A stretch of DNA of 7,517 bases from an uncultured Oscillospiraceae bacterium. Its GTDB lineage: Bacteria > Bacillota_A > Clostridia > Oscillospirales > Oscillospiraceae. The translations under genes were made by a program, and so were the position numbers. Below are positions 1 through 7,517 of this stretch, in pieces; the first letter of the stretch is position 1, and every line of letters begins with the position of its first letter. The notes beneath the pieces are model-generated. The model was not told the DNA's origin. It did no database searches and was given only the letters and a program-made list of their open reading frames with translations. The stretch covers positions 1 to 7,517 of the forward strand of contig CAAGIU010000488.1 of assembly GCA_900770015.1 (NCBI GenBank). The letters are read 5' to 3'.

Positions 1-47
1 GACTTTCACCCTATAGAACGCGCGCTCACCGGGCGCACACAGAAAAC

Positions 48-83
48 GCTCAAACCCATTTGATGTTGGGTTTGAGCATTTTT
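48..83. terminator. Bidirectional rho-independent terminator
   Basis: An 11-bp perfect stem pairs GCTCAAACCCA (48-58) with TGGGTTTGAGC (67-77) around an 8-base loop. On the plus strand it is followed by A and then TTTTT (79-83). On the minus strand it is followed by G and then TTTT (the complement of 43-46). It can therefore end transcripts from both sides: the arabinofuranosidase-regulator operon, whose last stop codon lies about 40 bases away, and a rightward gene entering from the left. Bases 1-47 and 84-117 contain no gene that I can support. Confidence 0.85.
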
Positions 84-117
84 ATTCAGAAAAAGGTACT
101 TTTCGCGGAGAAATGAA

Positions 118-999
118 TCAAGTGATGCTTTCAATGGAATTGATATATTTCTTGTAGGCGCTGGGGGACTGGCCGGTGAGCTTGCGGAAGGCACGGAGAA
201 AGCAGGAGTAGTCGTTGAAGCCACACTCGAAAGCGATGCCGGTGAAGGGCTTGCCGGCGCAGATCATCTCCTTGGCGCAGAGGATGCGGCGGTAGAGAAC
301 GTAATCATAGACACTCCGGCCAGTGTAGGCGGTAAACTCCCGGGTCATGTAGGAAGGGCTGATGCCGAACTGGCGGGACAGCTCCTGGATGGAAATTGGT
401 TCCTGAAAATGCTCATTGATATAGGCAAGAATCGCCTGGATGGATTCATTCAGGACCACTGGATGATAGGAAGCATCGGAGGTCTGGGTCAGGTCATACA
501 CATCGGACAGGAACTGGGCCACCCGAAGATGATTCTGCCACTTGCCGACTTCACTCTTATCTGTCAGGTGCTCCCGAATGTCCACAATAACGGATTGGAG
601 CTGTTCCGCGTCTTCCTGACGGATGGTGAAATAGGCCCGATCCGTTTGAACACATTTTTTGAAATAGTAGTTCAGATCCGGGGCGCCCCCGGTGGCCTTC
701 TGGAGCATGACGGGGGTGATGTAAAGCCAGGCCCGTTCATAAGGGGTATCCGCCTGAGCACCGATGAGGCCGTGCATGTGGAACGGCGGGATAATCACCA
801 AGGTGCATGGCTTCAGGGGCGAGATTTGGCCGCCCAGGCTGTGGTAGGACACCCCGGAGAAAAAGACAATAAACTCATAGAAGTCATGGCAGTGAAGCCC
901 CTGGTATCCCGGGAAGGGAGAAATGCCGGAGAAGGGTTCAAAGTCCGTGCAGAGTTTACCCATGGGGGAATAGGTGGATAAGTCTTTTTTCGCGGCCAA
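118..999 (-). CDS. AraC-family transcriptional regulator with cupin-like sensor half
   Basis: This is a 293-residue DNA-binding regulator, the usual length for AraC/XylS proteins with an N-terminal ligand-binding half. Residues about 15-100 look like the cupin-type AraC arm: the histidine-rich segment GLHCHDFYEFIVFFSG (34-49) and IIPPFHMHG (69-77) fit the two cupin motifs. The C-terminal AraC DNA-binding domain (about 185-285) has a first helix-turn-helix around ISIQELSRQFGISPSYM (202-218). The second includes AFECGFNDYSCFLRAFRK (256-273) and the family signature ending TGQSPSAYKKY (275-285). The start is TTG at 997-999, supported by AGGAGAGG (1006-1013) a few bases upstream. The next in-frame ATG is codon 13 and has no comparable site. 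It follows the arabinofuranosidase gene by 57 bases with no terminator between them, so they are probably cotranscribed. By position it should sense an arabinose-type sugar or oligosaccharide and activate this locus. The family call is firm; the ligand is inference. Confidence 0.93.
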   Translation of the reverse strand: MAAKKDLSTYSPMGKLCTDFEPFSGISPFPGYQGLHCHDFYEFIVFFSGVSYHSLGGQISPLKPCTLVIIPPFHMHGLIGAQADTPYERAWLYITPVMLQKATGGAPDLNYYFKKCVQTDRAYFTIRQEDAEQLQSVIVDIREHLTDKSEVGKWQNHLRVAQFLSDVYDLTQTSDASYHPVVLNESIQAILAYINEHFQEPISIQELSRQFGISPSYMTREFTAYTGRSVYDYVLYRRILCAKEMICAGKPFTGIAFECGFNDYSCFLRAFRKLTGQSPSAYKKYINSIESIT

Positions 1000-1000
1000 T

Positions 1001-1017
1001 GGAAACCTCTCCTTTCC
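1001..1017 (-). promoter_or_regulatory. Ribosome binding site of the regulator gene, in a small hairpin loop
   Basis: Read on the minus strand, GGAAA (1013-1017) can pair with TTTCC (1001-1005), leaving the Shine-Dalgarno bases GGAGAGG (1006-1012) in a 7-base loop, 3 bases before the TTG start. The site fixes the TTG as the start codon. Whether the weak 5-bp stem has any effect on translation is unknown. Confidence 0.5.
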
Positions 1018-1056
1018 GAATTCTGCGATTGGTGGCTGCTTTGAAGGAATCCCGTC

Positions 1057-2574
<1,518 letters not shown>

Positions 2575-2588
2575 TTATCAGATGATTT

Positions 2589-2610
2589 GCTTGAATTTGC
2601 TTCTTCAAGC
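2589..2610 (-). promoter_or_regulatory. Leader hairpin close to the arabinofuranosidase ribosome binding site
   Basis: A 7-bp perfect stem, GCTTGAA (2589-2595) with TTCAAGC (2604-2610), encloses an 8-base loop. It lies about 12 bases upstream of the arabinofuranosidase ribosome binding site in the predicted leader. No U-run follows, so it is not an intrinsic terminator. A role in RNA stability or as a protein-binding palindrome is possible but unproven. Confidence 0.4.
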
Positions 2611-2634
2611 TGAAACGTTGACGATGTCAGTGGG

Positions 2635-2662
2635 AGCTCCGCCTGTGCTTCTCGGCGGAGCT
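2635..2662 (-). promoter_or_regulatory. GC-rich hairpin or palindrome at the 5' end of the leftward transcript
   Basis: A 9-bp perfect stem pairs AGCTCCGCC (2635-2643) with GGCGGAGCT (2654-2662) around a 10-base loop. It begins just downstream of the transcription start predicted for the leftward promoter (about 2665), so it would form at the very 5' end of the arabinofuranosidase mRNA. No T-run follows in either direction, which argues against a terminator. A 5' stabilising hairpin or an operator are the two plausible readings. Confidence 0.5.
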
Positions 2663-2671
2663 TACACAATG

Positions 2672-2700
2672 ATTATAGTGCAAAATTCACACAACCGCAA
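2672..2700 (-). promoter_or_regulatory. Leftward promoter for the arabinofuranosidase-regulator operon
   Basis: On the minus strand a perfect -10 box TATAAT (2672-2677) is preceded, after a 17-base spacer, by TTGCGG (2695-2700), which matches the TTG of the -35 consensus only. The predicted start is near 2665, giving a leader of about 100 bases. The poor -35 suggests an activator-dependent sigma-A promoter, as expected for an AraC-type system. This is assigned by motif only. Confidence 0.6.
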
Positions 2701-2723
2701 GATGAAAATACGATTTGGTTGTG
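2690..2723. repeat. Inverted repeat CACAACC-N20-GGTTGTG, candidate operator
   Basis: CACAACC (2690-2696) and its exact reverse complement GGTTGTG (2717-2723) are separated by 20 bases. The left arm overlaps the -35 element of the leftward promoter, and the centre lies about 41 bases upstream of that promoter's predicted start, a typical activator position. AraC-family proteins more often use direct repeats, so assigning this site to the local regulator is inference. Confidence 0.45.
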
Positions 2724-2735
2724 ACTACCCACAAA

Positions 2736-2773
2736 GGAAAAAGCAGGATTTGCATAGTTTCCTGTTCTTTTCC
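2736..2773. repeat. Imperfect inverted repeat upstream of the transporter promoter
   Basis: GGAAAAAGCAGGA (2736-2748) is nearly the reverse complement of TCCTGTTCTTTTCC (2760-2773), allowing a one-base bulge, with an 11-base spacer. It ends 2 bases before the -35 hexamer of the rightward promoter, with its centre near -56 from the predicted start. The position suits an activator site. No protein can be assigned from the sequence alone. Confidence 0.35.
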
Positions 2774-2775
2774 CA

Positions 2776-2804
2776 TAGAAACCATAAATCACGATCCGTA
2801 TAAT
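2776..2804 (+). promoter_or_regulatory. Rightward promoter for the transporter operon
   Basis: A perfect TATAAT (2799-2804) lies 17 bases downstream of TAGAAA (2776-2781), which matches four of six bases of the -35 consensus TTGACA. Transcription should begin near 2811, leaving a leader of about 40 bases before the first permease. Sigma-A type, assigned by motif only. Confidence 0.65.
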
Positions 2805-2849
2805 GTAAACAAGGTTATTACCCAATAGAAAACGACAGGAGGATGGGTT

Positions 2850-3833
2850 ATGAGCAAGCAACAACTGGCTCCAGCGGTGCAGCCGGGACAGGCCAAACAA
2901 CTGAAAAAGCAGAAAAAACGGCCTGGGAGGCGGCTGGCCTGGCTCCGCAGGGATTGGCAGCTATACGCCATGATGGCAATTCCGGTCATATGGTACCTGG
3001 TTTTCTGCTACAAACCCATGGCTGGACTGGTGATTGCCTTCCAGAAGTACAACATCTTCAAGGGCATCAAGGGCAGCCAGTGGATTGGCTGGGAAAACTT
3101 CAAGTTCGTGTTCCAGATGCGGGACTTTGGTATCGCACTGAAGAACACCCTCTGGCTGAACTTCCTGGATTTGCTGGTAGGCTTCCCCGTCCCCATTATC
3201 CTTGCCATCATGCTCAATGAGATGCGTACCCCCAAATTCAAAAAATTCTCCCAGACCATGCTGTATCTTCCTCATTTCCTGTCCTGGGTTATCATCGGCG
3301 GCATGGTGCTGAAAATCTTCGCCCCCACCACCGGTGCCATCAATTCCACCCTGATGAAGCTGGGCCTCATCAACGAAAACATCCCCTTCCTGACAAGCGG
3401 CGCCTGGTGGACATTTACCTATGTGCTGGTAGGTGTGTGGCAGGGCATGGGCTGGGGCACCATTTTGTACTTAGCCGCCATCACCGGATTGGATCAGAAC
3501 CTCTTTGAGGCGGCAAGGCTGGATGGCGCCAACAAGCTTCAGCAGATTTGGCACGTCACCCTGCCCGGCATTCGCTCCACCATCATTGTCCTGCTGATTA
3601 TGAACATCGGCCGGATGATGACCATCGGCTTCGACCGGCCCTTCGTCATGGGCAATACCCTGGTGCAGGACACCTGCGACGTGATTTCCACCTTCGTCTA
3701 CCGGGCCGGTATCAAGAATAACCAGTTCGCCCGAGCCACTGCCATTGGCCTGTTCCAGTCCGTTGTGGGTTTGATTCTGATTACGGGGGCCAACGCTGTA
3801 TCCAAGATGTTTGACGAAGAAACCATTTGGTAA
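2850..3833 (+). CDS. ABC sugar-transporter permease, LplB type
   Basis: This 327-residue integral membrane protein is one half of the transmembrane pore of an oligosaccharide importer (binding-protein-dependent transport, LplB/YtcP group). A basic cytoplasmic tail (residues 1-35, rich in K and R) precedes about six hydrophobic helices, roughly at 38-62, 100-123, 136-157, 186-212, 240-258 and 295-314. The cytoplasmic EAA loop that contacts the ATPase is clear: EAARLDGANKLQQIWHVTLP (220-239). The preceding GLDQNLFE is also typical of the group. AGGAGG (2837-2842) sits 7 bases before the ATG, and an in-frame TAG at 2826-2828 rules out a much longer start. It is the first gene of the rightward operon. 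The TAA stop is embedded in the ribosome binding site of the second permease. The substrate is inferred to be arabinose-containing oligosaccharide from the divergent arabinofuranosidase gene; sequence alone does not give it. Confidence 0.95.
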   Translation: MSKQQLAPAVQPGQAKQLKKQKKRPGRRLAWLRRDWQLYAMMAIPVIWYLVFCYKPMAGLVIAFQKYNIFKGIKGSQWIGWENFKFVFQMRDFGIALKNTLWLNFLDLLVGFPVPIILAIMLNEMRTPKFKKFSQTMLYLPHFLSWVIIGGMVLKIFAPTTGAINSTLMKLGLINENIPFLTSGAWWTFTYVLVGVWQGMGWGTILYLAAITGLDQNLFEAARLDGANKLQQIWHVTLPGIRSTIIVLLIMNIGRMMTIGFDRPFVMGNTLVQDTCDVISTFVYRAGIKNNQFARATAIGLFQSVVGLILITGANAVSKMFDEETIW

Positions 3834-3848
3834 GGAGGAGCATGGAAT

Positions 3849-4721
3849 ATGAACAAGAGATTTTCTGCCGGTCAGATTGTACTGTGTGCTGTAATGCTCC
3901 TTTTTGTGGTGATCTGCACCATTCCCTTTGTCAACGTTATCGCAATTTCCCTCTCTTCCAAGTCTGCTATCCTCCGGGGCGATGTGACACTGTGGCCGGT
4001 GGAGTTCACCACCAAGGCCTACGATGTCATCGTCAAGGACAAGTCCATGTGGCACAGCCTGTTCTACACCGTGAAGCTGACCCTCATCTACACGGTGCTG
4101 GCCATGGTGCTGACCATTCTCATTGCCTTCCCCCTGACCATGAAGCGGCTGAAGGGACGGAAGTTCTTCACAATCTTCATTGTCTTCACCATGTACTTCT
4201 CCGGCGGCACCATCCCCATCTATCTGAATGTCAAGGAGCTGGGCCTGCTGAACAATATGTGGTCGCTGATTCTGCCAGGACTTCTCAGCACCTTCAATGT
4301 CATCATCTTAAAAAACTTCTTTACCAGCCTTCCCTATGAGCTTTGCGAGGCGGCCTACATTGACGGTGCCAGCGATTTCCAGATTCTGCTGCATGTGTAT
4401 CTGCCCCTGAGCTTCTCGGCCCTGGCAACCTTGTCCCTGTTCTACGCGGTGAGTCGCTGGAATTCCTTCTCCGACGCACTGTACTACATCACCTCCCGTG
4501 ATCTGCAGCCGCTGCAGCTGAAGCTCTACAACCTGATCAAGGGCTCCCAGGCCATCGAGGTGGCGGTGATGGAGGGCAGTGCCAACGACCTGGCCTCCAG
4601 CCTGTCCGAGTCCATCGAGTCGGCCACCATCATCTTTGCCACCTTGCCCATCCTGGTGGTGTATCCCTTCGTCCAGCGCTATTTCGTCCAGGGCGTGACC
4701 ATGGGCGCTGTGAAAGGCTAA
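3849..4721 (+). CDS. ABC sugar-transporter permease, LplC/YtcP type (MalG-like)
   Basis: This 290-residue membrane protein is the partner permease of the same importer. Hydrophobic segments lie at about 8-34, 72-97, 106-125, 137-157, 188-203 and 258-277. The EAA loop is EAAYIDGASDFQILLHVYLP (167-186), and the end of the protein, RYFVQGVTMGAVKG, is the characteristic C-terminus of the LplC group. The start is the ATG 15 bases after the upstream stop, with AAGGAGGAG (3832-3840) overlapping that stop, so the two permeases are probably translationally coupled. A 59-base gap follows before the binding-protein gene. No ATP-binding subunit is encoded beside it, which is normal for this subfamily: such importers often share an MsmK/MsiK-type ATPase encoded elsewhere. 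Confidence 0.95.
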   Translation: MNKRFSAGQIVLCAVMLLFVVICTIPFVNVIAISLSSKSAILRGDVTLWPVEFTTKAYDVIVKDKSMWHSLFYTVKLTLIYTVLAMVLTILIAFPLTMKRLKGRKFFTIFIVFTMYFSGGTIPIYLNVKELGLLNNMWSLILPGLLSTFNVIILKNFFTSLPYELCEAAYIDGASDFQILLHVYLPLSFSALATLSLFYAVSRWNSFSDALYYITSRDLQPLQLKLYNLIKGSQAIEVAVMEGSANDLASSLSESIESATIIFATLPILVVYPFVQRYFVQGVTMGAVKG

Positions 4722-4780
4722 TTTTGTAATCCCTGGCGGAAGGAAACCGCCTGAAATTTAAAAAGGAGTGAAGAAAAACC

Positions 4781-6364
4781 ATGAAAAAACTCGTTTCCCT
4801 GCTGTTGGTTCTTTGCTTGAGCATTGGACTGTTCTCCGCCAACATCGCATCAGCCGAAGACTGGCTGACCCTGCGGGTTGAGATGTACGACCGCTCCATT
4901 GCGGGCTTCAATGTGGAAGACTGCTGGCAGCTGCACTACATCCAGGAAAACTTCGGCGACCCCAACCACATCAAGATCGAGTGGGTTCCCGTCTCCCGCT
5001 GGGAAGAGGGCACCATCCTGAACACCCAGTTGGCCGGCGGCACTGCCCCCGACATCTGCATGACCTACGGCGCTGACCTGGTTCAGCAGTATGTGGACAT
5101 GGGCGGCCTGTACCCCCTGGACGACCTGTTGGCAGAATACGGCCAGAATCTGACAGAGTTCCTGGGCCCGGATGTGCTGCAGTACGGTCAGTACGACGTG
5201 GGCAGCGGCCCCGAGCAGTATGCTCTGAATGCCCGCCGTATTATCATCGCAGCCCAGACCTACTACATCCGCCAGGACTGGCTGGACAAGCTGGAAATGG
5301 AGACCCCAACCAACATCGATGAGCTGTATGCCTATCTGAAGGCTGCAAAGGAAGCAAATCTGGGCGGCGCTATGACCATTCCCTATGCCTCCGATTTGTA
5401 TGCCGCAGACCCCTTCTATGGCTGGATTTTCGCTCTGGATGCCTTTATCGACTATGACCAGGTGACCGAGGAAGACTGGGTTGCCTATCACGATTTCCAC
5501 TACGCACTGCCCGGTGCAAAGGAAGCCGTTCGATGGATGAACAAGCTCTTCAACGAGGGCCTGGTCACCGACTACTTCGGCATTGAGAACTCTGATCAGA
5601 TCAAGTCCGACCGTGTTAACGGTTACGATGGTTTCTGGAGAGGTAACTGGGATTCCGCCTGGAGAATGGAGGATTCCTTCCAGATGGATCTGGAGAAGAA
5701 CGTTCCCGGTGCTTACTATGTAGCCTGCGATCCCTATAAGCCCACCACCGGCGACTTCCCCCACGAGACCTACACCGCTGCCGGTCAGTACCTCTTCATC
5801 CCTGCCTGGGTTTCCGAAGAGACTGCCATCGCCGCGATCAAGTATCTGGACTGGATGTGCCTGCCTGAGACGCTGTTCGCTCTGCAGAATGGTGAAATGG
5901 GCCATAACTACACCACTGTGGACGAGAACGGCATTCCCACCGACCTGAAGAACATTGCCGACACCGAGGATGCCTACAAGATCCACGCCACCGATGCCGC
6001 TCCCATCTGCAACGGCTTCTACTACGGCTCCGATGAACTGAACTTTGCAGCTTCTGCCAACGCTTACCCCGGCTACACCGATCTGGTTGCCGATTCTCTG
6101 GCCATCTCCAATAACTTTGGCTATCAGCCCGTGAGCTTCACCCGCACCATTCAGTCCCGGGTGGACTACGGCGCAACCGTAACCTCCAAGGAAGCTGAGC
6201 TGCTGGTTCAGTCCGTGACCTGCAAACCTGAGAAGTTCGACGAAGTGTGGGATGAGTACCTGAACGCGCTGCTGTCCTCCGGCGGTCAGAAGATCATCGA
6301 CGAGCAGAGAGAAGCCTACCAGGAAGGCGCCTACCGCGGCTTCTATCCCATGGCTGGCAAATAA
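4781..6364 (+). CDS. Extracellular sugar-binding protein, LplA type (family 1 solute-binding protein)
   Basis: This 527-residue protein captures the oligosaccharide outside the membrane and delivers it to the two permeases encoded just upstream. It has the size of LplA-type binding proteins. The family 1 motif LNTQLAGGTAPDIC lies at 80-93, and YYIRQDWLDKLEMETPTNID (161-180) is the typical LplA segment. Aromatic residues, which usually stack on sugars in this fold, are abundant (for example FWRGNWDSAW, 285-294). The N-terminus is a clear signal peptide: lysines at 2-3, hydrophobic residues 4-19, then a type I cleavage site after ASA (23-25). There is no lipobox. The only early cysteine is C12, inside the hydrophobic core in LVLC. 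AGGAG (4764-4768) lies 12 bases before the ATG, and an in-frame TGA at 4769-4771 fixes this as the first possible ATG. A strong hairpin follows the gene, as is common after abundant binding-protein messages. The role is secure; the ligand is inferred from the arabinofuranosidase context. Confidence 0.94.
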   Translation: MKKLVSLLLVLCLSIGLFSANIASAEDWLTLRVEMYDRSIAGFNVEDCWQLHYIQENFGDPNHIKIEWVPVSRWEEGTILNTQLAGGTAPDICMTYGADLVQQYVDMGGLYPLDDLLAEYGQNLTEFLGPDVLQYGQYDVGSGPEQYALNARRIIIAAQTYYIRQDWLDKLEMETPTNIDELYAYLKAAKEANLGGAMTIPYASDLYAADPFYGWIFALDAFIDYDQVTEEDWVAYHDFHYALPGAKEAVRWMNKLFNEGLVTDYFGIENSDQIKSDRVNGYDGFWRGNWDSAWRMEDSFQMDLEKNVPGAYYVACDPYKPTTGDFPHETYTAAGQYLFIPAWVSEETAIAAIKYLDWMCLPETLFALQNGEMGHNYTTVDENGIPTDLKNIADTEDAYKIHATDAAPICNGFYYGSDELNFAASANAYPGYTDLVADSLAISNNFGYQPVSFTRTIQSRVDYGATVTSKEAELLVQSVTCKPEKFDEVWDEYLNALLSSGGQKIIDEQREAYQEGAYRGFYPMAGK

Positions 6365-6383
6365 TTTCATAATGACCTGAGCG

Positions 6384-6419
6384 ATGGGGCTGTGGACAAG
6401 CTGTCCGCAGCCCCATTTT
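6384..6419 (+). terminator. Strong intercistronic hairpin, probably a partial terminator
   Basis: ATGGGGCTGTGGACA (6384-6398) pairs with TGTCCGCAGCCCCAT (6402-6416) over 15 bases, with a single G-U pair and a 3-base AGC loop, followed by only TTT before a G. The stem is long and GC-rich, but the U-run is short. Some read-through into the oxidoreductase gene is therefore expected, with the hairpin also protecting the upstream message. It sits 19 bases after the binding-protein stop codon and 6 bases before the next ribosome binding site. Confidence 0.75.
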
Positions 6420-6436
6420 GAAAAGGAGATTTACAA

Positions 6437-7517
6437 ATGATTCGTTTGGGTATCATCGGCTGCGGCGGCATTGCTTCGCTCCACGCCGGAAACATTTTGC
6501 AGGGGCACTGCCCTGAAATCACTGTCACTGCTGCGGCTGACCGGCGGGAATCCCGGAGAAATTGGGCAAAAGAGCAATTTCCCGACGCAGAGATTTTCAG
6601 TGAGGGTATGGATTTGATTGCATCGGATGCCTGTGATGCGGTGCTGATCTGCACCCCCCATTATCAGCATCCGGAGATTGCTGCCGCCGCCCTGCGCCAG
6701 GGCAAGCATGTCATCAGCGAAAAGCCTGCCGGAGTCTACACCCTCCAGGTGCGGGAGGAAATCCAGGCAGCCCGGGAGCATCCGGAGCTGACCTTCGCCA
6801 TGATGTTCAACCAGCGCACCAACTGCCTTTACCGAAAGATGAAGGAACTCCTGGATAGCGGAAAAATGGGGCAAATCAAGCGGGTCACCTGGATCATCAC
6901 CGACTGGTACCGCACCCAGAGCTATTACGATTCCGGCTCCTGGCGGGCTACCTGGGACGGGGAGGGGGGCGGCGTGCTGCTGAACCAGTGCCCCCATCAG
7001 CTGGATTTGCTGCAATGGCTCTGCGGTATGCCCACCAGGGTACAGGCCCACCTGCACTACGGCAAATGGCACGACATTGAGGTGGAGGACGATGTGACCG
7101 CTTATCTGGAATTTCCGGGTGGAGCCACCGGTGTATTCATCACCACCACCGGGGACTGCGACGGCATCAACCGGCTGGAAATCACCACAGAGCACGGCAA
7201 GCTCCTATGCGAAAAGGATGAACTGCTCTGCACCTTCCACGAAGAAAATGAGCGGGATTGGTGCTTTACCTGCAAGGATGTGTTCGGAACCCCAAAGAGC
7301 GAAACCTATCCGGTGGAAACTGATGGGAAGAATCCCCAGCATGCCGGGGTGCTGAACGCCTTCGCCGCCCACATCCTCCGGGGGGAGCCTCTGGTTGCGG
7401 GCGGGGAGGAGGGGCTGAACGGCCTGATGCTCTCCAACGCCATGCACCTGTCCGACTGGCTTGGGAAGCCTGTGGAGATCCCCTTTGATGAAGAAGAATT
7501 CCTTCGGCTGCTGAACA
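6437..7517 (+). CDS. Gfo/Idh/MocA-family NAD(P)-dependent oxidoreductase (partial, runs off the right edge)
   Basis: This gene is open for 360 codons to the window end and is nearly complete for a family of about 330-390 residues. Proteins of this family oxidise or reduce a hydroxyl of a sugar, cyclitol or glycoside using NAD(P). The N-terminal Rossmann fold begins LGIIGCGGIASLHA (4-17), with the GxGxxA dinucleotide-binding pattern. EKPAG (95-99) supplies the conserved lysine K96. In the C-terminal domain GGGVLLNQCPHQLD (177-190) carries the expected catalytic histidine H187, while the usual aspartate four residues earlier is N183. The end, QHAGVLNAFAAHILRGEP and then LSNAMHLSDWLGKPVEIPF, is standard for the family. 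AAGGAG (6423-6428) lies 8 bases before the ATG, and an in-frame TGA at 6419-6421 fixes the start. It follows the binding-protein gene on the same strand after a hairpin, so it is probably the fourth operon gene at reduced expression. Its substrate cannot be read from the sequence; a sugar from the imported oligosaccharide is a guess. Confidence 0.92.
   Translation, partial: MIRLGIIGCGGIASLHAGNILQGHCPEITVTAAADRRESRRNWAKEQFPDAEIFSEGMDLIASDACDAVLICTPHYQHPEIAAAALRQGKHVISEKPAGVYTLQVREEIQAAREHPELTFAMMFNQRTNCLYRKMKELLDSGKMGQIKRVTWIITDWYRTQSYYDSGSWRATWDGEGGGVLLNQCPHQLDLLQWLCGMPTRVQAHLHYGKWHDIEVEDDVTAYLEFPGGATGVFITTTGDCDGINRLEITTEHGKLLCEKDELLCTFHEENERDWCFTCKDVFGTPKSETYPVETDGKNPQHAGVLNAFAAHILRGEPLVAGGEEGLNGLMLSNAMHLSDWLGKPVEIPFDEEEFLRLLN

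Noticed and set aside
1..47. Possible 3' end of a rightward gene at the left edge
   Set aside because: The plus-strand T-run of the terminator suggests such a gene, but two frames have plausible early stops (TAG at 14-16, TGA at 61-63) and neither short tail can be assigned to a family.
2611..2624. TGAAACGTTGACGA, resembling a CcpA catabolite-response (cre) site
   Set aside because: The spacing between the TGAAA and CG elements is one base short of the cre consensus, so I do not call it. Another weak candidate near 2826-2840 has at least three mismatches.
4735..4751. Small hairpin GGCGG/CCGCC between the second permease and the binding-protein gene
   Set aside because: The stem is only 5 bp, has no U-run and could arise by chance. 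It is not convincing as a terminator or processing site.
4850..6370. A 506-codon open frame on the minus strand opposite the solute-binding-protein gene
   Set aside because: It is a shadow of the binding-protein gene. The low-complexity G/V/H/Q-rich translation and the absence of family motifs mark it as non-coding.

Overview
The window looks like a chromosomal carbohydrate-utilisation locus from a Gram-positive Bacillota of the Clostridia type. A moderately GC-rich gut-type Oscillospirales relative is my best guess. The basis is the near-consensus AGGAGG ribosome binding sites, one TTG start, an LplA/LplB/LplC-type sugar transporter, and a GH51 enzyme that closely resembles the Bacillota arabinofuranosidases. 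The taxonomic placement is inference. I see no phage, insertion sequence, CRISPR, tRNA or rRNA signal.

Layout. The left edge (about 1-100) holds a bidirectional rho-independent terminator. It ends the leftward operon and probably a rightward gene lying mostly outside the window. The leftward operon (minus strand, read right to left) encodes an intracellular GH51 alpha-L-arabinofuranosidase (1057-2562), then, after 57 bases, an AraC-family regulator (118-999) that starts at TTG. A 287-base divergent regulatory region (2563-2849) carries a TATAAT box for each direction, two inverted repeats that could be operators, and two hairpins in the arabinofuranosidase leader. The rightward operon encodes two ABC sugar-transporter permeases (2850-3833 and 3849-4721), an extracellular solute-binding protein (4781-6364), a strong intercistronic hairpin (6384-6416), and a Gfo/Idh/MocA-type oxidoreductase (6437 to beyond the right edge).

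How it probably works. The binding protein captures a short arabinose-decorated oligosaccharide and the LplB/LplC-like permeases import it. An ATPase encoded elsewhere would have to power this, because none is present here. The cytoplasmic GH51 enzyme removes L-arabinofuranosyl residues. The NAD(P)-dependent oxidoreductase may act on a released sugar or on the rest of the oligosaccharide, but its substrate cannot be read from the sequence. The AraC-type protein, with an N-terminal cupin-like sensor half, is the likely local activator of both operons.

This is mostly a conventional glycan-uptake locus and I do not see a clearly new system. The points most worth a second look are the solute-binding protein without a lipobox, the near-terminator placed between the binding protein and the oxidoreductase, the architecture of the divergent control region, and the regulator's start site, whose ribosome binding site sits in a small hairpin loop.
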